From: Secundilactobacillus hailunensis
GTDB lineage: Bacteria > Bacillota > Bacilli > Lactobacillales > Lactobacillaceae
Direction of reading: 5' to 3'
Length of the DNA stretch: 64,000 bases
NCBI RefSeq assembly: GCF_005405185.1
Contig: NZ_BJDO01000005.1
Span: 42,625-106,624, forward strand
The notes beneath the pieces were generated by a model. The model saw nothing but the letters and a program-made list of their open reading frames with translations. It was not told where the DNA came from and did not search any database. Both the position numbers and the translations under genes were made by a program. Shown here piece by piece: positions 18,564 to 27,296 of the stretch (positions are counted from its first letter, which is position 1; each line of letters begins with the position of its first letter).

Positions 18564-18650
18564 AACTTTAATCCAATTAAACAGAGGTGACATCCACTTA
18601 GTTTCACATTGTCGTACATATATCTTTAATCTGAAATGGAGGGTATGCGT

Positions 18651-18671
18651 ATGAAAGAAACGACTACATAA
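18651..18671 (+). CDS. Possible leader peptide (6 codons)
   Basis: A six-residue frame (MKETTT) with GGAGGG 7 bases before its ATG, inside the transcribed leader upstream of apbE. The strong ribosome site is the only evidence. It may be a regulatory upstream frame or a chance sequence. Confidence 0.25.
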   Translation: MKETTT

Positions 18672-18823
18672 TAATTGATCATCCTTATGAATCCGGCAGT
18701 TTTTTACTCATTTTTTACTCATCAAGTTATCGGATTTCATAAGGCTCATCAAAGTGACTTTATTGATGGCACACTTGCGACTCATATAGCTTCACCATTT
18801 AGATGTTTCACGATAGAAGACCG

Positions 18824-18863
18824 ACCGCGTTGACTGAATATATCAGCCAACGCGGTTTTGTGT
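18824..18863 (+). terminator. Intrinsic terminator upstream of apbE
   Basis: ACCGCGTTGACTGA (18824-18837) pairs with TCAGCCAACGCGGT (18843-18856), followed by TTTTGTGTT. It stands between the leader promoter and apbE, so either it ends a small RNA or it controls apbE. Confidence 0.8.
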
Positions 18864-18906
18864 TATCTTAAACCTATACGAAATTTATGGAAGGCGTGAC
18901 CCCTAG

Positions 18907-19851
18907 ATGATTCAAAAACAATATTATGGCTTAGGAACAGTTATCACCCTCTCGGTAAATGAACCAGCAACAACAGCTGATCTCGATGCAGGTAACCGTC
19001 TGATCAAACACTACGAAGATATTCTGACGGTCAACCGCCCCGTCTCTGAAGTTATGTCCGTTAACCACGCGGCGGGAGAAAAGCCCGTTCAGGTCTCCAA
19101 AATTACCTACCAGCTAATCAAACGCGCGGTGGCCGTCAGCAAATGGCAACTGGGCTTTAACACCGCTATTGGGCCGTTAGTCAAGTTATGGAAAATCGGC
19201 TTTGATGGCGCTAATTTACCGGCTGATACCGAGATTAAAAAACGGCTCCAATTAATTGATCCCAACGATATTCACTTGGACGATGATCAGCAAACGGTCT
19301 TTCTCACCAAGCCCGGTATGGAAATCGATCTGGGAGCCATCGCGAAGGGCTACATTGCCGATGCCATCAAGGATCTGTGGGTTTCCATGGGCGTCAAAAG
19401 CGGCATCATCGACCTAGGCGGCAATATCTTACTGGTTGGTGACAGCGCGCGCCCCAATGGGCTATGGCGCATCGGGGTCCAAAACCCGCTTAAACAGCGT
19501 CACACTGCGCTAGGTATTCTCACCACCCCCGCCAAATCGATCGTGACTTCGGGCATTTATGAACGCTACCTTGTCATTAATGGGCATAACTACCACCATA
19601 TGTTTGATTCCAAGACCGGTTATCCCATTCAAAATGACTTGGAAAGTGTCACCATTGTGAGTGACGTTTCCATCGACGGTGATATCTGGACGACCGAGGC
19701 CTTCTATCAGGATATCGATAAGGGAATTCCGTTGATTGAAAAACAGCCAGGCTTAGACGCCATTTTTGTCACTCGTGACTTCAAAGTCGCCATCACGTCC
19801 GGTTTAAAGGATCGTTTTGAATTGACAGACGATCATTACCACCTCATTTAA
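18907..19851 (+). CDS. apbE: ApbE-type FAD:protein FMN transferase
   Basis: Mg-dependent transferase that attaches FMN from FAD to threonine or serine of target flavoproteins. The 314-residue protein shows the family core: the DLGAIAKGYIAD segment, DLGGNILLVG, and the HHMFDSKTGYP motif near residue 230. There is no signal peptide or lipobox, so this is a cytoplasmic form. No protein in the window carries an obvious FMN-binding target domain, because the fumarate reductase here lacks one; its substrate is elsewhere or unknown. The ribosome site is GGAAGGCG before the ATG at 18907. It is convergent with cytX. Confidence 0.92.
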   Translation: MIQKQYYGLGTVITLSVNEPATTADLDAGNRLIKHYEDILTVNRPVSEVMSVNHAAGEKPVQVSKITYQLIKRAVAVSKWQLGFNTAIGPLVKLWKIGFDGANLPADTEIKKRLQLIDPNDIHLDDDQQTVFLTKPGMEIDLGAIAKGYIADAIKDLWVSMGVKSGIIDLGGNILLVGDSARPNGLWRIGVQNPLKQRHTALGILTTPAKSIVTSGIYERYLVINGHNYHHMFDSKTGYPIQNDLESVTIVSDVSIDGDIWTTEAFYQDIDKGIPLIEKQPGLDAIFVTRDFKVAITSGLKDRFELTDDHYHLI

Positions 19852-19865
19852 ACAACGATTAAATT

Positions 19866-19917
19866 AAAAAAGCGCAGCCAGCTTGCCTAAAATTCAGGTC
19901 AGCTGGCTGCGTTTTAA
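19866..19917. terminator. Bidirectional terminator between apbE and cytX
   Basis: CGCAGCCAGCT (19873-19883) and AGCTGGCTGCG (19901-19911) form an 11 bp GC-rich stem, with A-rich sequence before it and T residues after. Confidence 0.88.
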
Positions 19918-19928
19918 TCTGCTTAAAT

Positions 19929-21113
19929 TCAATCCGTCATCAACGGGTATTTTTTCGTAACTAATCCAGTCAGGTACACACCCAGTCCCAATACTAAGAG
20001 TAAAAAGAAGGTGGTACCCAAGAAGAAGTCTAATTTCTGCAGCCATGAATAGCCCACTACGCCGATCAGCCACCAAATAAAGTTTAACGGTACTGACAGC
20101 CGTTGGTGCATCAAAAAGACGCTCACGAATAAAATCGCAAACAGTGGTGCAAAGACTGCCCCAATCGCGTACAGGAAGTTCTGGTAATACGACATCGAAA
20201 CAAACAGGGCAATCAGTAAGCCTAAGATCGTCACCCCAATCGCAATCAGGTTGACTCGCTTAGTTTTAACCAAGTTAGCCACGTTCGTTGCCGCTGAAAA
20301 GGCATCCATAAAGGTTGTTGTCACCGTTGAAAACACAATGACTAGCAGCGCAATCATGCCCATGCTAGAATGCGACAGCACCGTCGTAAAGTCAGATTGT
20401 CCGGTTAAAATCACGGTGAACAATCCCAGTGAAAACATGCAAAAACTAGCGACAAAATAACCGCTCACACTGGCCATGCTGGCTCTAAACGGATGGTCAG
20501 TATGCTGGGTATAATCCCCAATTAATGGCAGCCAGGACAAGGCCATGGTGACGTTCAGTTCAACCGCGCTACCAAAACTCAACGGTGAGAGGTTGGCGCT
20601 ATTTTGCAAACGGCCCTCTTTGATAATGGTCCACAGCATCAGCAACATGCCAATTGCTAATAACACCACGATCACGTTGTTGACTTTAAACAGCCAGTCG
20701 TGATCCATCAGCAGCCATACCACAATCAGCACGGCCACGATCAAGGACATCACCAAGACTGAATGGTAGTTAAACAACGTCTTTGACAGCCCGTTCATCG
20801 CTAACTGGGCGTTGACGATCATTACCGCCGTCCAGCCGAGTAACTGTAAGGCATTCAGTCCTGAAAACAACCAGACACCCTGTTTGCCAAAGACCGTTTT
20901 AGTGGCCTGAATCGCGGTTCGGTTCTGCTGTGCTGATAAGTAACCAGCTGGCAGCAAAAAGACAAAACAGCCTATGATATGCCCAATAAAAATTGCTAGC
21001 AGACCACTCTTCCAGCCTAGTGGTGCAATCAGCGTCCCGGTCACAATCTCGGCAATCGAAATCGCCGCACCCATCCAAAGCAGAAATAAGCCGCTTGGTT
21101 TTGTGTTACCCAT
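19929..21113 (-). CDS. cytX: CytX-like hydroxymethylpyrimidine (thiamine precursor) permease
   Basis: Membrane permease of the NCS1 nucleobase/cation symporter family, 394 residues with about 12 membrane segments. The N-terminus (MGAAISIAEIVTGTLIAPLG) matches the family. A TPP riboswitch with a terminator stands directly upstream, which points to import of the thiamine precursor hydroxymethylpyrimidine (CytX subgroup) rather than cytosine. A GGGAG ribosome site precedes the ATG. No other thiamine genes are in the window. Confidence 0.88.
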   Translation of the reverse strand: MGNTKPSGLFLLWMGAAISIAEIVTGTLIAPLGWKSGLLAIFIGHIIGCFVFLLPAGYLSAQQNRTAIQATKTVFGKQGVWLFSGLNALQLLGWTAVMIVNAQLAMNGLSKTLFNYHSVLVMSLIVAVLIVVWLLMDHDWLFKVNNVIVVLLAIGMLLMLWTIIKEGRLQNSANLSPLSFGSAVELNVTMALSWLPLIGDYTQHTDHPFRASMASVSGYFVASFCMFSLGLFTVILTGQSDFTTVLSHSSMGMIALLVIVFSTVTTTFMDAFSAATNVANLVKTKRVNLIAIGVTILGLLIALFVSMSYYQNFLYAIGAVFAPLFAILFVSVFLMHQRLSVPLNFIWWLIGVVGYSWLQKLDFFLGTTFFLLLVLGLGVYLTGLVTKKYPLMTD

Positions 21114-21133
21114 TAAAATCTCCCTTTCTTCAA

Positions 21134-21180
21134 GTAAAAAGACCCTTCAGCCACAGTTAGTTCCGCGCACCGAAAGGTCA
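21134..21180 (-). terminator. Expression-platform terminator of the TPP riboswitch
   Basis: On the minus strand GACCTTTCGG (21179-21170) pairs with CTGAAGGGTC (21150-21141) with wobble pairs, followed by TTTTT. It lies between the aptamer and the cytX ribosome site, so TPP binding should end transcription early. Confidence 0.8.
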
Positions 21181-21200
21181 TCATTCATCTAGATGTTCGT

Positions 21201-21285
21201 GTACACTTTCCTTCGCAAGCATTAACTTAACAGGTTCAAAGGGACCAGATTCATCTATCTCAGCCAAATGGCGCCCCTAGTGCAT
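21201..21285 (-). promoter_or_regulatory. TPP (THI-box) riboswitch
   Basis: The minus strand carries the conserved thi-box blocks in order: GGGGCGCC, GGCTGAGA, CCCTTTGAACCTG, AATGC and GCGAAGGAA. Closing arms GCACT and AGTGT pair as P1. It is a thiamine-pyrophosphate aptamer upstream of cytX. Confidence 0.95.
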
Positions 21286-21340
21286 CAAATTGACAGTTAT
21301 TATTTTAACATACTTACAGTAATCGAGCGTCAGACGTAAA

Positions 21341-21355
21341 GCGTAATTATTACAG
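21341..21355. promoter_or_regulatory. Zur-like box between cytX and rpsN paralogue
   Basis: CGTAATTATTAC (21342-21353) contains an 11 bp perfect palindrome, GTAAT-T-ATTAC. It fits the Bacillus Zur consensus TCGTAATNATTACGA except at the outer positions. It lies about 150 bp upstream of a zinc-independent S14 gene, which Zur controls in related bacteria. A PerR or Fur site has a similar shape. Confidence 0.5.
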
Positions 21356-21505
21356 TTTAATTACATCAAGTCGAATCAGTAGCAATTTGGATCAATTATT
21401 GGTAAATTAGTAACATTGTTGTGGCAGATAAATACTACTAACACCATTGACCGCAATTACTTAATGAGTTGATTACAGTACATCACTAAGTCATTGGAGG
21501 AAAAC

Positions 21506-21775
21506 ATGGCCAAAAAATCAAAGATTGCACGATATAACAAGCAACGTGAACTGATCGAAAAATACGCAACGATTCGGCGCGAATTAAAGGCTACAGGCGA
21601 CTACGAGGCGTTGGCACAACTGCCAAGGGACTCTAACCCTAACCGCCTGCGCAACCGGGACAGCCTAGATGGCCGTCCACGCGGTTACATGCGGAAGTTC
21701 AATATGTCTCGTCTGAATTTCCGCCAATACGCGCACCTTGGCCAAATTCCAGGTGTTCGTAAGGCTTCTTGGTAA
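21506..21775 (+). CDS. rpsN: 30S ribosomal protein S14, zinc-independent (C-) paralogue
   Basis: Alternative S14 of 89 residues that replaces the zinc-ribbon S14 in ribosomes, typically when zinc is scarce. It lacks the CxxC zinc ligands and keeps the S14 C-terminal signature ([19 protein letters not shown] and [20 protein letters not shown]). The start is the ATG at 21506 with GGAGG upstream; the in-frame TTG at 21494 overlaps that site. It stands alone, not in a ribosomal operon, which is usual for the stress paralogue. A Zur-like box lies upstream and a strong terminator follows. Confidence 0.96.
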   Translation: MAKKSKIARYNKQRELIEKYATIRRELKATGDYEALAQLPRDSNPNRLRNRDSLDGRPRGYMRKFNMSRLNFRQYAHLGQIPGVRKASW

Positions 21776-21780
21776 GCAAT

Positions 21781-21818
21781 AAAAAATTCTCCCAGACCTA
21801 AGTCTAGGAGAATTTTTT
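21781..21818. terminator. Bidirectional terminator after rpsN paralogue
   Basis: AAAAAATTCTCC and GGAGAATTTTTT form a hairpin with inner AGAC/GTCT pairs, flanked by A- and T-runs, between convergent genes. Confidence 0.9.
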
Positions 21819-21819
21819 A

Positions 21820-22632
21820 TTATTCTGGCGTAACCGTGAAATGAATCAGGCTGCGATCGTCAAAGGACCGATTACCAGCCACCAGCCCCTTAGTTGACCG
21901 ATAAGTGTGGCTGCAATTGGGATCATTTTTCAATACATCGTCTAAACCAGCTTCTGATACCGCCAAAGTTTCAGCCGCTTTCGGGTAGCCATCACTGGCT
22001 AAAACGATTTGATGGGGCTCATTAGTTAACGAATAAACTTTCAAAAGTGTTTCGGGAATGGGCTGGCCATTAAAAATACTATAACCCCACTCACTGTCAG
22101 CCAAATTAGCAAATTGAGTGGCTTTTAAGATCCACGGTAAAATCGCCTTACGACCGGGATCTGCCTGCTGGTCGCTATCGGAAGACAAGCGCAGGATCAA
22201 ACTGCGCATATTCGATAATACCAGATCACTCGGTTTCGGATTGGTCAGCAGCTGACCGTCCAGATTGATCTGGGCGTCACCGACCTGCCACAGCTGATTG
22301 TAATACCGCGAATAAATAACAGCGACGGCCTGTAAGCCCTGACTTTTAGGATCAGCCGTAAAATCAACTTGCTGGTAAAAGGCTGCAAACCGCTGATTGA
22401 CTCGTTTGATCAGCTCTGACAATGTTGTTTTCTTGGGCAGGCCTTCAAGAATACCCGCAATCATGGTGGACGCTAATTTACCAGTGGTTTTACCCTGATA
22501 CTTAAAGTGCGACTTACTGGTAACCCCATCAACAATGGCAATGAAATCCGCTGTATTAACGATGGTATCTTCACACTTTTCATCACTGACTTTACCGCGA
22601 ATAAATGATTCTAGAACCTGAATTGATGCCAA
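21820..22632 (-). CDS. PPM (PP2C)-type phosphatase-like protein
   Basis: Cytoplasmic protein of about 270 residues that resembles metal-dependent PPM/PP2C phosphatases. Motifs typical of the fold appear in order: IAIVDGVTS (metal-binding Asp-Gly), LWQVGDAQINLDG, VLASDGYPKA, and a terminal FDDRSLIHF (Asp-Asp). Sequence conservation is low, so the substrate and even catalytic activity are uncertain. The start is taken as the TTG at 22632 with AAGGGG 7 bases upstream; earlier in-frame ATG codons near 22668 lack a ribosome site. It lies 150 bp downstream of the cfa stop? no: it is upstream of nothing related, and its start faces the terminator of cfa on the same strand. Confidence 0.65.
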   Translation of the reverse strand: MASIQVLESFIRGKVSDEKCEDTIVNTADFIAIVDGVTSKSHFKYQGKTTGKLASTMIAGILEGLPKKTTLSELIKRVNQRFAAFYQQVDFTADPKSQGLQAVAVIYSRYYNQLWQVGDAQINLDGQLLTNPKPSDLVLSNMRSLILRLSSDSDQQADPGRKAILPWILKATQFANLADSEWGYSIFNGQPIPETLLKVYSLTNEPHQIVLASDGYPKAAETLAVSEAGLDDVLKNDPNCSHTYRSTKGLVAGNRSFDDRSLIHFTVTPE

Positions 22633-22714
22633 CCTATCGCCCCTTCTTAATGTGTCTAAGCTCATCATAGCAACTGACCGGTGGGTTTGTAAACTCTCAC
22701 AGCTCAACCGACAC

Positions 22715-22749
22715 CAAAAACGAGTTGCCTTCAAAATCAGGCAACTCGT
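22715..22749 (-). terminator. Terminator of cfa
   Basis: On the minus strand ACGAGTTGCC pairs with GGCAACTCGT (arms 22740-22749 and 22720-22729), followed by TTTTT, 33 bp after the cfa stop. Confidence 0.88.
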
Positions 22750-22781
22750 CTTTAACCACCTATGTTAAGATCTACTACTTT

Positions 22782-23984
22782 TTAAGCGTTTTGTGAAACC
22801 TTTTTATCGTCGGCTTCATAAACGTACTCACGGGTCATTGGTAGGCCAGTACCACTAGGTGCTTTAACCAATAGGTACTGCATAACGTCAATGTTGCCAC
22901 CTTCAAATGAACCGGCACAAGCTTGCAGGTACATTCCCCACATACGAGCAAATTCTTTGCCGTACTTTTCGGCGGTCTTATCTTCAACCTTCTTGTAGTT
23001 TTGATACCACATTTCAAGGGTCTTTTGATAATGTCGACGCAATGGTTCAATGTCAGAAAACTGGAGTTTGGCATCCATAATGTGCTTCAGATTTTCAGCC
23101 ACGTTTGGAATGTAGCCACCAGGGAAGACGTACTTGGTAATAAAGGGATCGACCCCAGCGCCTTCATGCTGACCAGTAATCCCGTGAATCAAGGCACGGC
23201 CATTTGGCTTCATGAAGTCGGCCACTTTCTTGAAGTACAGGCCAAGATTTTCCTTACCCACGTGTTCGAACATTCCAACGGAAGTGACGTAATCGAATTG
23301 ATCATCCACTTCACGATAGTCTTCTAGCAACACGTTAACTTTGCCTTCAAGGTGACGGTCTTTGATTTGCTGTTGGGTATAGTCGTATTGTTCCTGACTA
23401 AGAGTAATACCCGTGGCTTGCAAGCCATATTCTTCAGCAGCCATAAACAATAACGTTCCCCAGCCGCTACCAATATCTAATAGGCGCTTACCAGGTTCAG
23501 TCTTTAATTTATTTAAGATGTGGTGCATCTTGTTCACTTGGGCTTCTTCCAAAGTGTCGTCATCATGTTCAAAGTAGGCACATGAATACGTCATCGTCTT
23601 GTCCAGCCACATTTCATAGAAGTCATTACCAATGTCGTAGTGACTCTGAACGTCTTTTTCACTATTCTTTTCAGAATGTGAGACCTTTGGAAAATGCTTG
23701 ATAAATGGATTATTCGTCAAAAAGCTATGGTCTGTACGGTAAGCAGAGGCCACCAGTTCTTCAATGCTGCCATCGATTTCAAGAGCACCTCGCATGTAAT
23801 CTTCAGCTAATGTCAAAGTCGGCTCGTCAGTAAAACTCTTCAACGGGAGCTCTTCATTCATCCGGACTTTAACGACCGGTTCGCCTTCACCATAAGTTTC
23901 CTCTTTACCATCCCAATAGGTCACAGAAATTGGAATATCAAATGCATGGCTCAATAATTGTCGATATACGGTTTTCTCTAACAC
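22782..23984 (-). CDS. cfa: Cyclopropane-fatty-acyl-phospholipid synthase
   Basis: S-adenosylmethionine-dependent enzyme that converts unsaturated acyl chains of membrane phospholipids to cyclopropane (lactobacillic) acids, a stress and acid adaptation. The SAM-binding motif LLDIGSGWGTLLFMAA is near residue 160, and the Cfa-type segments EKNSEKDVQSHYDIGNDFY and TYSCAYFE precede it. Length is 400 residues, normal. The start is a GTG at 23984 with AGAAGG 7 bases upstream. It has its own promoter and terminator, so it is a single-gene unit. Confidence 0.96.
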   Translation of the reverse strand: MLEKTVYRQLLSHAFDIPISVTYWDGKEETYGEGEPVVKVRMNEELPLKSFTDEPTLTLAEDYMRGALEIDGSIEELVASAYRTDHSFLTNNPFIKHFPKVSHSEKNSEKDVQSHYDIGNDFYEMWLDKTMTYSCAYFEHDDDTLEEAQVNKMHHILNKLKTEPGKRLLDIGSGWGTLLFMAAEEYGLQATGITLSQEQYDYTQQQIKDRHLEGKVNVLLEDYREVDDQFDYVTSVGMFEHVGKENLGLYFKKVADFMKPNGRALIHGITGQHEGAGVDPFITKYVFPGGYIPNVAENLKHIMDAKLQFSDIEPLRRHYQKTLEMWYQNYKKVEDKTAEKYGKEFARMWGMYLQACAGSFEGGNIDVMQYLLVKAPSGTGLPMTREYVYEADDKKVSQNA

Positions 23985-24067
23985 GTAACTGCCTTCTCTC
24001 TTATAGAATTAATACTGAAACATGATCATACTCTGTTAACTTAATTGACAAAACTAACTAATTCACT

Positions 24068-24096
24068 ACCTTACAAGTCCTCAAAAGATTTGTCAA
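24068..24096 (-). promoter_or_regulatory. Sigma-A promoter of cfa
   Basis: On the minus strand TTGACA (24091-24096) and TAAGGT (24068-24073) are separated by 17 bases. The -35 lies only 18 bp beyond the stop of the preceding ATPase gene. Confidence 0.65.
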
Positions 24097-24113
24097 CGGG
24101 ATACACTTTTACC

Positions 24114-26876
24114 TTAATTAGTTATCGCCCGTCTTTTCCCTCTCAAGAGCCACTTACGAAATTCTTCAATTAATACGATTGGGATTGGAATAATACACAA
24201 GAACAGCCAATCTGTTCCTAATAACGGCGTCATGTGAAACATTCCTTGCAGCACTGGTGTGTATGACAAGATCGTTAACAGGATAATTTCAAAAATAATC
24301 CCCGTCCAGATCATGTGATTGCTGAATAAACCAATTTTGAATAACGACTCATCCTTGGTTCGGCAGTTCAAAGCAGCCGCAATCTGACAGAAAATAATGG
24401 CTGCCAGCGTCATCGTCGTGGCCCGACTGTACCCGATACCGCTTGCAAGCAATGCTTGATTCGGCCAGCCCGCTTGGATATTAACGAAGAAGTAGGCCAC
24501 TGTGGAAACAACGGAGGCAATCGCGCCATACCAAGCAAAGGCTTTCCATAAAATGCGTTTATTCAATAAGTGGGCGTTATGGGCCCGCGGTGGTTGCTTC
24601 ATCACCCCTGGTTCGGCCATTTCAGAACCAAGTCCCAGTGCTGGCAGCATATCCGTTCCCAGATCAATCGTTAGGATCTGCATGATGGTCAGCGGCAACG
24701 GAATCAGCCCGCGACTAAACAGAAACAGTGCTGATGGCACTGCTTCTGGCATGTTGGAGTTCAGAATATAGAGCAGGAACTTTTGCAGATTACTGTAAAC
24801 GGCCCGGCCCTCTTCAACGGAAGCCACGATCGAGGCAAAGTTATCATCCGTTAAGATCATATTCGCGGCGTCCTTAGCTACATCCGTACCCGTCACACCC
24901 ATGGCCACCCCGATGTTCGCTTTCTTCAAAGCGGGGGCGTCATTTACACCGTCACCGGTGGAAGCCACCACTTCGCCCATGGTCTGCAAAGTCGATACGA
25001 TCCTGTATTTCTGTTCAGGCGCCACCCGGGCAAAAATAATTTCACCCTTTAAGGCTGCTTTCAAATCGACATCACTCATACTGTCCAGTTCGGTCCCCGT
25101 GACCACCCGGACCTGGTCAGAGGTTAAGCCAATCTGAACCGCGATTGATTTAGCAGTTAACTGACTGTCACCAGTCACCATAATGATCTTGATTTGCGCT
25201 TCATGGCACTTCTTCACGGCATCGTAAACTTCGGGACGCGACGGATCAGACATCGCCGTTAAGCCCACGAAGGTCAGCTGTCTTTCAGCGTTGGCAATTT
25301 CTAGACCATCAACTTGGTTCTGGTTTTTAAACGGTACTGCCCGATAAGCAAAGGAAAGCGACCGTAGCCCCTGAGCGGCGTATTTTTTATTGGCGGCATT
25401 AATAGCTTGTTTATCCGCATCGGTTATTTCCCGGGCAATGCCATTTTCTTGAATCATGGTGCATTGGCCCAGCAGATCACTCAGAGCACCCTTAACGTAA
25501 ATATAGAGCTGTTGATCTTCTTGATGGATCGTGGTCATCATCTTACGGCGTGAATCAAACGATAACTCTTTGATGCGCGGCATAATTTTTAAATGCTGTT
25601 TGGTATTGAAGCCCGCTTTTTGGCAGAGAATCACTAGCGCAGCTTCGGTCGGTGTTCCCAAAATTTTAGGCTTCTTTGACTTCGTATCATTTTCAACTTG
25701 CGTATCGTTATTCAGCGCAGCAATTGAAATCAACCGGTTTAAATCCGGCGTGCCAGCTTTAGCCACCGGCTGATTATGTTGCTGGACTTGGCCATTATTA
25801 ACATAACCCTGACCAGAGGCGGTAAACTCCCCCGTCAGTAACCAGATATGATTGACCGTCATTTGGTTTTGCGTCAGTGTCCCCGTTTTATCAGAACAAA
25901 TCACCGTGGTCTCACCAAGCGTCTCCACGCTATTTAGATCCTTGACCAAAGCGTGGCGCTTCGCCATTTTCTGCACCCCCTGCGCTAATGATAGGGTCAC
26001 AGTTGGTAATAATCCTTCTGGGATAAACGCCACAATCATGCCTAATGCAAAAATGAATGATTTATTGATTGGATAATGAACAAAGAAAATAGCGGTAATA
26101 AAGAACAAAGCCCCAATAATCATCGCAATGATGGAAACCTGCTTCGTCAATCGGTTCAGTTCCAGTGTTAAGGGACTAGTAATGTTACTCTGTTTTTCAG
26201 TTAGCGACGCAATCTTACCAAATTCAGTGTTCATACCTGTAGCAATAACCACCGCTTCTGCAGTACCAGCACCCACCGCGGTACCGGCGTAAACAATGTT
26301 TGATTCAGAATATTTACCTTCACCAGGTGTAAATTCAACGCTTTTGGACTCCGGTACCGTTTCACCAGTCAACGCCGATTGATCGACCTGCAGCGAAGTC
26401 GCTGCCATCAATCGCGCATCCGCTGGCACCGCATTGCCAGCTTGAAGGTCAAACACATCGCCGGGGACGAGGTTCAACGCGTCGATTTGTTTAACTTTAC
26501 CGTCCCGATGAACCCGCGTGTAAGTTGGTAGCATAGCCATTAGGGAATCTGTCGCTTTAGCCGCTCGATGCTCCTGCCAATAACTAAAAACGCCATTAAT
26601 AATATTGACTGCCCAAATGGCGATTCCCAGCTCCACGGAGCCACTCAGCATCGCAATAATACCGCTAACCCACAGTAGGATCGCCATCAAACTGGTAAAA
26701 TTCTTCAAAAAGATCACTAGCTGTGATTGCTGCTTTTGCCGATGAATCGTATTTTGACCGTATGTTTGCAATCGTTTGACTGCCGTATCTTCACTGAGAC
26801 CCGTCTCATTCGTCTTCAAATCACTCAAGAGCTCATCTAACGGTCTTGTTGCGTCTGGATTTTCATCACTCATCAC
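24114..26876 (-). CDS. P2-type cation-transporting ATPase
   Basis: Large cation pump of about 920 residues. Hallmarks are the phosphorylation site SDKTGTLTQNQ (Asp329), the actuator TGE motif (residues 170-172), the helix M4 ion-site motif PEGLLP (286-291), the hinge segment GDGVNDAPALKKA, and a C-terminal set of membrane helices. The M4 sequence followed by TVTLSLAQG is closer to Na/K-type and H-type pumps than to strict calcium pumps, so the ion is not assigned. The start is GTG 26876 or ATG 26873; no strong ribosome site is seen. It is distinct from the second pump at 38.8 kb. Confidence 0.9.
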   Translation of the reverse strand: MMSDENPDATRPLDELLSDLKTNETGLSEDTAVKRLQTYGQNTIHRQKQQSQLVIFLKNFTSLMAILLWVSGIIAMLSGSVELGIAIWAVNIINGVFSYWQEHRAAKATDSLMAMLPTYTRVHRDGKVKQIDALNLVPGDVFDLQAGNAVPADARLMAATSLQVDQSALTGETVPESKSVEFTPGEGKYSESNIVYAGTAVGAGTAEAVVIATGMNTEFGKIASLTEKQSNITSPLTLELNRLTKQVSIIAMIIGALFFITAIFFVHYPINKSFIFALGMIVAFIPEGLLPTVTLSLAQGVQKMAKRHALVKDLNSVETLGETTVICSDKTGTLTQNQMTVNHIWLLTGEFTASGQGYVNNGQVQQHNQPVAKAGTPDLNRLISIAALNNDTQVENDTKSKKPKILGTPTEAALVILCQKAGFNTKQHLKIMPRIKELSFDSRRKMMTTIHQEDQQLYIYVKGALSDLLGQCTMIQENGIAREITDADKQAINAANKKYAAQGLRSLSFAYRAVPFKNQNQVDGLEIANAERQLTFVGLTAMSDPSRPEVYDAVKKCHEAQIKIIMVTGDSQLTAKSIAVQIGLTSDQVRVVTGTELDSMSDVDLKAALKGEIIFARVAPEQKYRIVSTLQTMGEVVASTGDGVNDAPALKKANIGVAMGVTGTDVAKDAANMILTDDNFASIVASVEEGRAVYSNLQKFLLYILNSNMPEAVPSALFLFSRGLIPLPLTIMQILTIDLGTDMLPALGLGSEMAEPGVMKQPPRAHNAHLLNKRILWKAFAWYGAIASVVSTVAYFFVNIQAGWPNQALLASGIGYSRATTMTLAAIIFCQIAAALNCRTKDESLFKIGLFSNHMIWTGIIFEIILLTILSYTPVLQGMFHMTPLLGTDWLFLCIIPIPIVLIEEFRKWLLRGKRRAITN

Positions 26877-26980
26877 TATCGCCAGCTTACTTTCAAATTA
26901 ATGAATGCGTGCTCACTCAGCATGATTGTTCACTTATGCACATTATGCATCTTCTATTCAGTTTTGTATTTAAATCACTG

Positions 26981-27016
26981 CAAAAAGAGGCTGAACCGCA
27001 TTGGGTTCAGCCTCTT
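26981..27016 (-). terminator. Terminator after the SDR remnant
   Basis: On the minus strand AGAGGCTGAACC and GGTTCAGCCTCT (arms 27015-27004 and 26997-26986) form a 12 bp stem with a short loop, followed by TTTTT. Confidence 0.88.
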
Positions 27017-27039
27017 CATCAGCTGTTAAAATTAAATGC

Positions 27040-27207
27040 TTACCCGCGTAAGTTAATCATTAAATCAACGCGACCTTGATCTTGTGATTTAATTTTTAAT
27101 TCGTTCTGGGCATTAGTAGTAGCCAGCTTCCCCTTTTTAATGAGGTTTTGAATCAATCGCTGACCAAAACTGTTGCTCATTCCTGTAATCATCCAAGTTC
27201 GTTTCAT
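27040..27207 (-). pseudogene. Truncated short-chain dehydrogenase remnant
   Basis: A frame of 55 residues whose first part (TWMITGMSNSFGQRLIQNL) is the NAD(P)-binding N-terminus of an SDR protein of about 280 residues. After some 25 residues similarity ends, and the catalytic Tyr-x-x-x-Lys region is absent. It keeps a good promoter, a GGGAG ribosome site before the ATG at 27207, and a terminator, so a transcript is likely even though the enzyme is lost. It could instead be a shortened gene still making a small peptide. Confidence 0.6.
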
Positions 27208-27244
27208 ATGCCCAGCTCCCTTCAAGCGTGTGTTAGTTGGGGAA

Positions 27245-27272
27245 CATTCTACGCTTAATTAATATGAAGTCA
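27245..27272 (-). promoter_or_regulatory. Promoter before the SDR remnant
   Basis: On the minus strand TTGACT (27267-27272) and TAGAAT (27245-27250) are separated by 16 bases. Confidence 0.6.
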
Positions 27273-27296
27273 AGCTAGAAACCTTCTTTTCGACGA

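Larger units (their letters stand above)
18570..18863 (+). ncRNA. Candidate small RNA or regulatory leader upstream of apbE
   Basis: The 500 bp gap before apbE is not empty. A good promoter ends at 18563 and a terminator lies at 18824-18863. Between them are a six-codon frame with a strong ribosome site and a hairpin, CCTTATGAATCCG (18683-18695) against CGGATTTCATAAGG (18731-18744). No longer coding frame is present. It matches no riboswitch class I know; it could be an sRNA or a terminator-controlled leader for apbE. Confidence 0.45.

Noticed and set aside
18804..18814. Another parS site
   Set aside because: Only one half (TGTTTCACG) is present; the other half does not match.
22923..23327. 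Coding frame of 134 codons on the plus strand
   Set aside because: It is antisense to cfa, with no ribosome site or domain.
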